Positions 58,421-64,000 of a DNA stretch of 64,000 nucleotides are shown here, piece by piece (the stretch's first letter is position 1; each line of letters begins with the position of its first letter). The stretch lies in the NCBI GenBank assembly GCA_037074705.1, contig CM073590.1, positions 178,265,246 to 178,329,245 on the forward strand, written 5' to 3'. The DNA comes from Zhengitettix transpicula. Lineage: Eukaryota; Arthropoda; Insecta; Orthoptera; Tetrigidae. A model generated the notes under the pieces. It saw only the letters and a program-made list of their open reading frames with translations, searched no databases and was not told the origin of the DNA. The position numbers were made by a program, and so were the translations under genes.

Positions 58421-60340
58421 GATAAATGTTCATTCGAGTACATTCGTAGATGTCGACAGATACGGAACGCGGTAACCATCGTTTTCAGCATTTTTTTATA
58501 TCCATATTTTCAGACTCAGAAAGATCGCATGTCTTGAACTGGCGATCTTTCCAGACTGCATTGTGAATATCCTCGACTTTTTTTTTTCTTTATCGTAGCG
58601 GTTGCTTGGTGGTCTTGAAAGTTCAAATTCCAAAATTGGAAGCTCAATCACGTTTAAATCCAGCTGGCTACTTCCTTACCGCTGAAATCGATGCTGAAGA
58701 TTCTCTTTTTATAGTTCGTGAGGTTAACAACAAAGTTTTTTATTTCACATCAAATATAGATTTTATTCCGTTCTCAAGTAACTTCTCTTGATCACACAAA
58801 TCAACTGAAGAAACATGGCTGAAAAGTTATAGGATTCCATCGAAAAGATATCACTTTTAACATGAAACGCAGTGAACGCATACTAGCGCCAACTCTGTAA
58901 CCGGACGCCTTATACGTACGTGATGTAAAAAATTTGGAGCAACTTTCCGTGGTCAAACTAGGTCAAAACCGATAAAAGATTAACCAGACCTGCGGACTGA
59001 CTATTATCCTGATGTCAATGATTTAATGAGGTTCCAAAATATTAAGATGGACACCAATATATTTCCGTTGTTTATAAAATGTACGTGAAGTAACCGATTT
59101 GGAAAGCCACGAAAACTCGTGCTAAACTCTGTATTAAATTACAAATTTGATCGTTATAAAATCGAACAGAGAAAACATTTTCACTACGTTATGAAAAAAT
59201 ACGGACATAATTTTCTGGAATAAAGAATAATTAATGTAAAAAAATTCTGCAGATTATATAATGGCTAGAGATACTTAGGAGTAATAGTACAGTATATTTA
59301 GTTGTTGTAAGACGTTGAAAATGGGGCCCATTGCTTATATCCTGTCCATACTTGGACCTCAGTTCATATTTGCTATATGCATGTTATCATCGCGCTAAAA
59401 TAAATATATATAAAAATTAACAGTACCATTTTTAAATCTCAAGGTTCATGAACGTGGTTGGGGGTCACAAGAATTTGATACGCACAATTTTTCTAATATA
59501 ACCCGGATGTTTCACAGCAGACTAAAAAGATTTTGGATTGGAAATGAGATGTCACGGATCAATACATGTCTTAATGAAGAGAGAAACACCACGTTAAAAT
59601 GTATGAATGGAACGGAGCGGTTAAGAACCTTCGCTCGTATTTCATCACGTGCAATGCTGTCTCTGGTTCATACAGTTTCTCCGCCCGAATATTCGGCTCT
59701 GAAACTTAACACTCCTTGGGCCTTTGTAACTTTGCGGAGAAGTGTTCTTGAAACGTGAATCGATTCTGTATCTAAAGCTAGATCTGCAAAACGGAGCCAC
59801 TCACGCCGCAGGCAAGGCGATAAAGAAAGCAAAGCCCGGTTAACGAACCTCGACACTGCTCTTATGTAAACTCTTCCAATGGTTTGTCGCAACGTTGCCT
59901 CCCCGCCGAGCCTTGCGATTCAAGGATTTGACACAATTATGCACGCCTTGTCGGACTTTCGGTCCCGTACGGATTACAGCTGGTTCAACGTGCCTGCGAA
60001 GTGATCGGTTCTTCGGACAGTTTGAAATATATATAACTTGACATTAATGAGGGACAAATGGTTGCTTCTTTATATAAAATACATTTTTTAAAGTGGCAAC
60101 CGTAATAAGCAATTGCAGACTTAGAGGAAAACACAGAACTAATTAAACAATTTATATGACCAATAAATTACAGAATTAAAGGAAAATTTCAATTGAAATG
60201 ACCTTGATAACAAATATTGAAAAGTAAGAGGCTTGTTGACACTGAAGTAATTTAGGTAACATCAAAATCTTGACATAAATATTAAAAACTATCCACAAAT
60301 AAGTTGAAAAGATGGCGGAATACAGACAGTTGAGAACAAT
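58421..60340. other. Non-coding stretch with a GC-richer block
   Basis: More balanced composition at about 59570-60010 with overlapping frames on both strands (59507-59758 plus, 59668-59892 minus) but no recognisable domain. The segment next to the mariner relic (58421-58600) may be its decayed 5' part. Confidence 0.3.
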
Positions 60341-60354
60341 ACTTTGCATTAATA

Positions 60355-60386
60355 CTTCACAACGTTTCTTCCATATCAGGTGAACC
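60355..60386 (-). ncRNA. Hammerhead ribozyme-like motif, shortened stem II
   Basis: Minus strand: TTCAC, CTGATA (60379-60374), TGGAA, GAAAC (60368-60364), then GTTGTGAA. TTCAC pairs with GTGAA over five base pairs, the best proximal stem I in the set, but stem II is almost lost. It lies about 160 bp 3' of the PLE GIY-YIG relic on the same strand. Confidence 0.5.
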
Positions 60387-60539
60387 TTAACCGAAGAGTA
60401 AACCGCACGATTTACACTCAAATAAAATGCCAAAGATGTTAAAAAGAGAGTGATGTATCACAGATGCTGCCAAGACACCTTGTAACGCTTTGGCCATTGA
60501 TTTAAATTGAATGATTTCATAAATTAAACTGGCATAATA

Positions 60540-60740
60540 TTTACATTCCAGTATCTGCAATCAGAGTATTTATGAAATCAAAAGTGTGGTTGTTTAGGGC
60601 ACAATGTTTACACATAACAGACTGTTTACTCACTGGAAGTTTGTAGTTCGCCTTAATCCTAGTTTTGAAATCTTTCTTACTTTGAACAAAATTCGCAGAA
60701 GGGCAACCCTTACAAGAAATTTTACAAACTACATTATAAA
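60540..60740 (-). pseudogene. Penelope-like element GIY-YIG endonuclease relic
   Basis: The minus strand reads NVVCKISCKGCPSANFVQSK, then KDFKTRIKANYKLPV, then CKHCALNNHTFDFINTL, ending at a stop. This matches the C-terminal endonuclease of PLEs: the GIY-like start preceding a C-x-x-C, the usual Y-I-G-x-T-x-R-x-F-x-x-R-x-x-E-H block (observed FVQSKKDFKTRIKANY, with the G-x-T-x-R catalytic arginine region altered) and the H-x-F-D block. In PLEs this domain makes the nick used for insertion. Changes in key residues show that it is inactive. The reverse transcriptase part is not recognised upstream. Confidence 0.7.
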
Positions 60741-61380
60741 TAAAATTGGAAAATTAAACTGACTTTTATCATTATAATCAATGCATCATGGCCATAAGGA
60801 AGAATTTATTAATTAAAATTTACATTTATAGGAAAAACGTTTCCTCCGCATGTTCACTTGTATATAATTAACAACATAAAATTCAACCATGATTTGAATT
60901 TCAAATCAATTAAATTGGCATAATTTATTCTATTAAAATTTAAAATGACGCAATACAAAAGTTGGTCAAAAGAATAAGTTAATATTTCGTAAATTTGAAC
61001 TATAAATTCAAAATTCGACATAAATTAAGTTGACAAACATTAGATGCTAAATTACGCAAGACACAAAAGATTTATAAATAAAATTGAAAAATTAAACTGA
61101 CTTGTATTAATATTAATAACTTGTATTGAATGCAATTCTAACAAGAATAAACAATTTTCAAAATGACTCACTAAAATTTCTGTGAAAAGTTGACTGTCCA
61201 CAGGGGCTACCATTGATTTGAATTATAACCCACAAGTAAATAAAAATTCTGTAACGGGAAAATTAAATTACATTTGCTGTTAATAACAACTTTCAGTTTC
61301 AGGACCGGGGGTTTCTCGTTTTCTAAAGCAGGTTGGATGACACTGCAATGGCCTTCAGTGAAGTGACGTACGAAAGTGCT
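60741..61380. other. AT-rich non-coding stretch
   Basis: No clear PLE reverse transcriptase could be read although it lies upstream of the GIY-YIG relic on the minus strand. A run of 13 C follows at 61381-61393. Confidence 0.3.
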
Positions 61381-61413
61381 CCCCCCCCCCCCCGCTTCGT
61401 TCGAGAGGTACAC

Positions 61414-61476
61414 ACTTTCTCTGTTGAAGATGGCAGTGTCGACCGTCGAAACGTTGTTCACGTGCACGGAGAAAGT
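61414..61476 (+). ncRNA. Hammerhead ribozyme-like motif with long stem I
   Basis: ACTTTCTC (61414-61421) pairs perfectly with GAGAAAGT (61469-61476), forming an eight-base-pair distal stem I around the cores. Inside are TTGAAGA (61424-61430, one change from CTGAAGA), a short stem II GGC/GTC, GAAAC (61448-61452) and GTTGTT. An internal loop on the 3' side (61461-61468) is of the kind type I hammerheads use for tertiary contacts. Loss of the first core cytosine may impair activity. Confidence 0.55.
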
Positions 61477-61692
61477 TTTAAATAATCAACAGATTAATTC
61501 ACAATAATTGATGGAATTCGCCAATTCTAATAAGTAATTATATAAAATCCTTACAATATGTAAAGCAACGGCTAGTTACTGTTTGAACACGGTTTCATCT
61601 CAAATTACTTAGCAGAAAATCGCTGTTCGTAAAAATACATTTAAATTCGAGACTGGCAAGATTTTTCAAATATCGGAGTAAATGTCTGAAAG
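61477..61692. other. Non-coding stretch
   Basis: Nothing recognised. Confidence 0.3.
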
Positions 61693-62007
61693 TAACAGGC
61701 TACGTAAGGGTAATCCACATTGTGTCAACACCCCTTTAATAGCATAGGAAGGGATTTGAAAGGGGGATACGGAAGGGTAGAGGAAGGTAGCCAAGGGTTA
61801 ACTAGGGCCCACGGGCTATATTTTAAGAATCCTACACGGCATTCGCCTAAAGAAATGCAGGGAAAACCCTAGAAAAACCTGCATGAGGTAAGTCGGGCAT
61901 TGGGTACTTGTCCCACGCCCTTCCGATGGCGGAAGAGGAGTTTGCTGTGGGGACGCAGCATTCTTTTCTCCGTGCCTCGACTAGTTTAGGAGGCAGTTGG
62001 CCGATTT
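61693..62007 (-). repeat. Repeat S copy J, interrupted by copy K
   Basis: Plus strand begins AACAGGCTACGTAAGGGTAA and runs through the inverted family consensus to AGGAGGCAGTTGGCCGATTT, where it stops at the T-run of copy K. Confidence 0.85.
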
Positions 62008-62468
62008 TTTTGTTTTGTTTTAGGGCAACAGGCTACATGAGGGTAATCCACGTTGGGCAACTCCCCTTTAATAGCATAGGAAGGGATTTGAAAGGGGGGA
62101 TGCGGAAGGGTAGAGAAAGGTAGCCAAGGGTTAACTAGGGCCCCCGGGCTATATTTTAAGGATCCTACCCGGCATTCGCCTAAAGAAATGCAGGGAAAAC
62201 CCTAGAAAAACCTGCATCTCACGCCCTTCCGATAGCGGGAGAGGAGTTTGCTGTGGGGACGCAGCATTCCCTTCTCAGTGCCTCGACCAGTTTAGGAGGC
62301 AGCTGGCCGACTATTCCTTTAGTAATAGCGGACAACTCTTACCGTATGCCTATGGTCTGTGACCCCGGAACATACACCTCTCAAAACAGGCCGAGGTGCC
62401 TCGGCTTGTGGGAACCTTAGTTCAAAAACGGAGAGGAAAAGGCATCCCCAAGGGTAGTCCCTTCGTAT
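62008..62468 (-). repeat. Repeat S copy K
   Basis: Plus strand begins with an interrupted oligo(T) (TTTTTTTGTTTTGTTTTAGG), then GCAACAGGCTACATGAGGG, and ends near GGAAAAGGCATCCCCAAGGG. About 50 bp of the family's middle (the GGTAGGTCGGGCATTGGGTA part) is missing near 62217. AGCTGGCCGATAACAGG just after its end resembles the point at which copy J breaks off, so K may have inserted into J. Confidence 0.85.
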
Positions 62469-64000
62469 CTTTCCTGTTTTCAGCTGGCCGATAACAGGTT
62501 GAAATGTTATAGGCACCGATTGTAATAAGAATGACTACTAGAAACAGATAGAGTGGAAGGGATGGAACTTAAAATTAATTGAAATGCAGAACAGGCAGGA
62601 CAGACTGATAAGAGTTATGGCTGGTGACAACAGACGTAAGTTGAGTGCTTTACGATAGACAAAATACAGTAACAAGACGCCGAGCAAGACTTGGGCGCAG
62701 GATAGCTTAAAGTGACGAATAACGAGGAAATATGGACGCTGGGAGTGTCGAGGAATAACACGTCAAAATAATCTGTGTTGATGGCTGACGCTGATATTTG
62801 GTTCACGTTCGCTGTCGTCAGTGGCTGGTTTATTCCCGGTTTATATGTAAAAGTTTTATAGTCTGGAGTAAATGACTGTGGAATAGATTCAACTCAATTA
62901 TCATATGTATGGTAGATGTATCGGACAAAGACAAAATTTTCTATAGTACCGTTGCGCCTAAGACGATAATTTCATGTGGTGTTGAAAAGTAAGGTTTTTG
63001 ACAGAAACATGGAGGAGGGAGACCCAAAATTTGCCGGAATTAGTAGCAGCGACCCGTTGTTAACTACCGGGATGATCTACTAAAAATATCGGTTAATATA
63101 CTATTATTTACAATGAATCAATTTGTGGATCTGAGCGTCGGCGGTCAAATGTGGGAGGTAACGTCAACTAACGTCACAGAGTTGCGTTCGTCGACTCTCA
63201 AAATGTATCCGTATTCTCATACAAATTACTGTGTTGTACAAACTTTCTTACAGACTTTTCGGTGATCGATGATTTGTTCATTAGCGTAGCAAAAGCGGGT
63301 TTCGTCGGAAACTGTTTGTGACTTTAAACTAACGGAAAGTCTCCGAGGGCGCTTGATCAATTCTTGGGAATACGTAATACAGAATGCCGATTCAGCAAGA
63401 GCTCGAGCCTCTATCACACTGTAACCATTAAACTGGTCCAACAGCAGAGGCCTGCATTTGAGAGTGCGAAACAGTTACACCACTCCCATACCAACCAAAG
63501 CTTATCCGAACACGAATCGCGAAATGCATTAACGTCGTTACCGGGATATTAACTACATGAGACGTCGTACTGTTTTATTAGCTTTCCAGTATTTCTTTAG
63601 GCATTCACACACGTCCCACGTATAAATTCGTCTTTATGTGTTATTTATAAAGGGATAATGCAGTTATGAGTAGCTAATAAATAAAATCTATTAAACCACT
63701 CTTATCATGAAATTGGGCCTAGCTTGTACCTTGGCAAAGTAGAAGTACAATTATGAAAATTCATTCAAATATTTATACACTGATTTATGACCAATTAAGT
63801 CAAACAATTATTAAATGCATTGCTTAATAAAGTTCAATTATATAAAAATTAATATTTATTATGAACCAATGCATTTTATATTTTTTTCTGACTAAATTGG
63901 TCGTAAATCATTATAATTAATTTATAAATTCTCAGATGTTTCATTTTATTTCATTTAAACCGGTTCATCGTTTTTTAAAGGTCACCTCGTTCTTGATTAT
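62469..64000. other. Non-coding stretch
   Basis: No recognised feature. A 71-codon minus frame (63226-63441) includes TVSDETRFCYANEQIIDHRK, faintly like the S-D-E-S-R-F block of a transposase, but there is not enough to call it. Confidence 0.25.

Noticed and set aside
1..64000. CRISPR arrays, bacterial operons, riboswitches or rRNA genes
   Set aside because: No regularly spaced repeats, ribosome-binding sites, tight gene clusters or rRNA-like sequence; the content is eukaryotic.

Overview
The window is AT-rich eukaryotic DNA from an arthropod, almost certainly an insect. Evidence for this is several mariner-type DNA transposons, Jockey/CR1-like and other non-LTR retrotransposon relics, Penelope-like (PLE) reverse transcriptase and GIY-YIG relics, a PIF/Harbinger relic, Helitron ends, tRNA-derived SINE heads, TG...CA solo-LTR-like units and abundant (TA)n microsatellites. 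The species cannot be fixed from the sequence. No complete host gene is visible. The longest open frames (up to 169 codons) are mostly chance frames or frames inside repeats. The window is best read as intergenic or large-intron DNA built of nested, decayed transposable elements.

Layout. 0-6 kb: an unrecognised 126-codon ORF, a candidate exon, two tandem truncated copies of a poly(A)-tailed dispersed repeat (here called repeat S), and a 1.2-kb mariner relic. 7.7-14 kb: a hammerhead-bearing palindrome, a PLE reverse transcriptase relic with an opposing hammerhead, then a nested block of inverted LTR fragment, internally deleted mariner, hammerhead-derived inverted repeat and solo LTR. 15.6-19.2 kb: two opposed S copies with a 155-bp direct repeat, and two tRNA-type SINE heads. 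20.3-25.9 kb: a CpG-rich island, a mariner-derived non-autonomous element split by a LINE, a Harbinger relic, a Helitron and a LINE 3' end. 26.8-35.3 kb: a second hammerhead palindrome, a solo LTR, a LINE interrupted by a hammerhead segment, another deleted mariner and another hammerhead unit. 37-48 kb: a candidate promoter, a GC-rich ORF, a Jockey-like relic, three head-to-tail S copies, a candidate exon and a second solo LTR. 50-64 kb: further hammerhead units, candidate exons, S copies, a Helitron end, a mariner relic, a PLE GIY-YIG relic with a co-oriented hammerhead, a strong-stem hammerhead, and two nested S copies.

The main discovery-type signal is a dispersed family of hammerhead-ribozyme-like motifs: CTGANGA, a short hairpin, then GAAACGTN followed by a segment pairing with the bases just before CTGANGA. 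At least nine copies lie on both strands. Stem I and stem II pairings change between copies while remaining paired, which argues for a real RNA fold. Several copies form head-to-head inverted pairs. Two lie beside PLE coding relics, which fits the known association of hammerheads with Penelope-like elements. Calls of ribozyme activity, splice sites and promoters are inferences from sequence alone.
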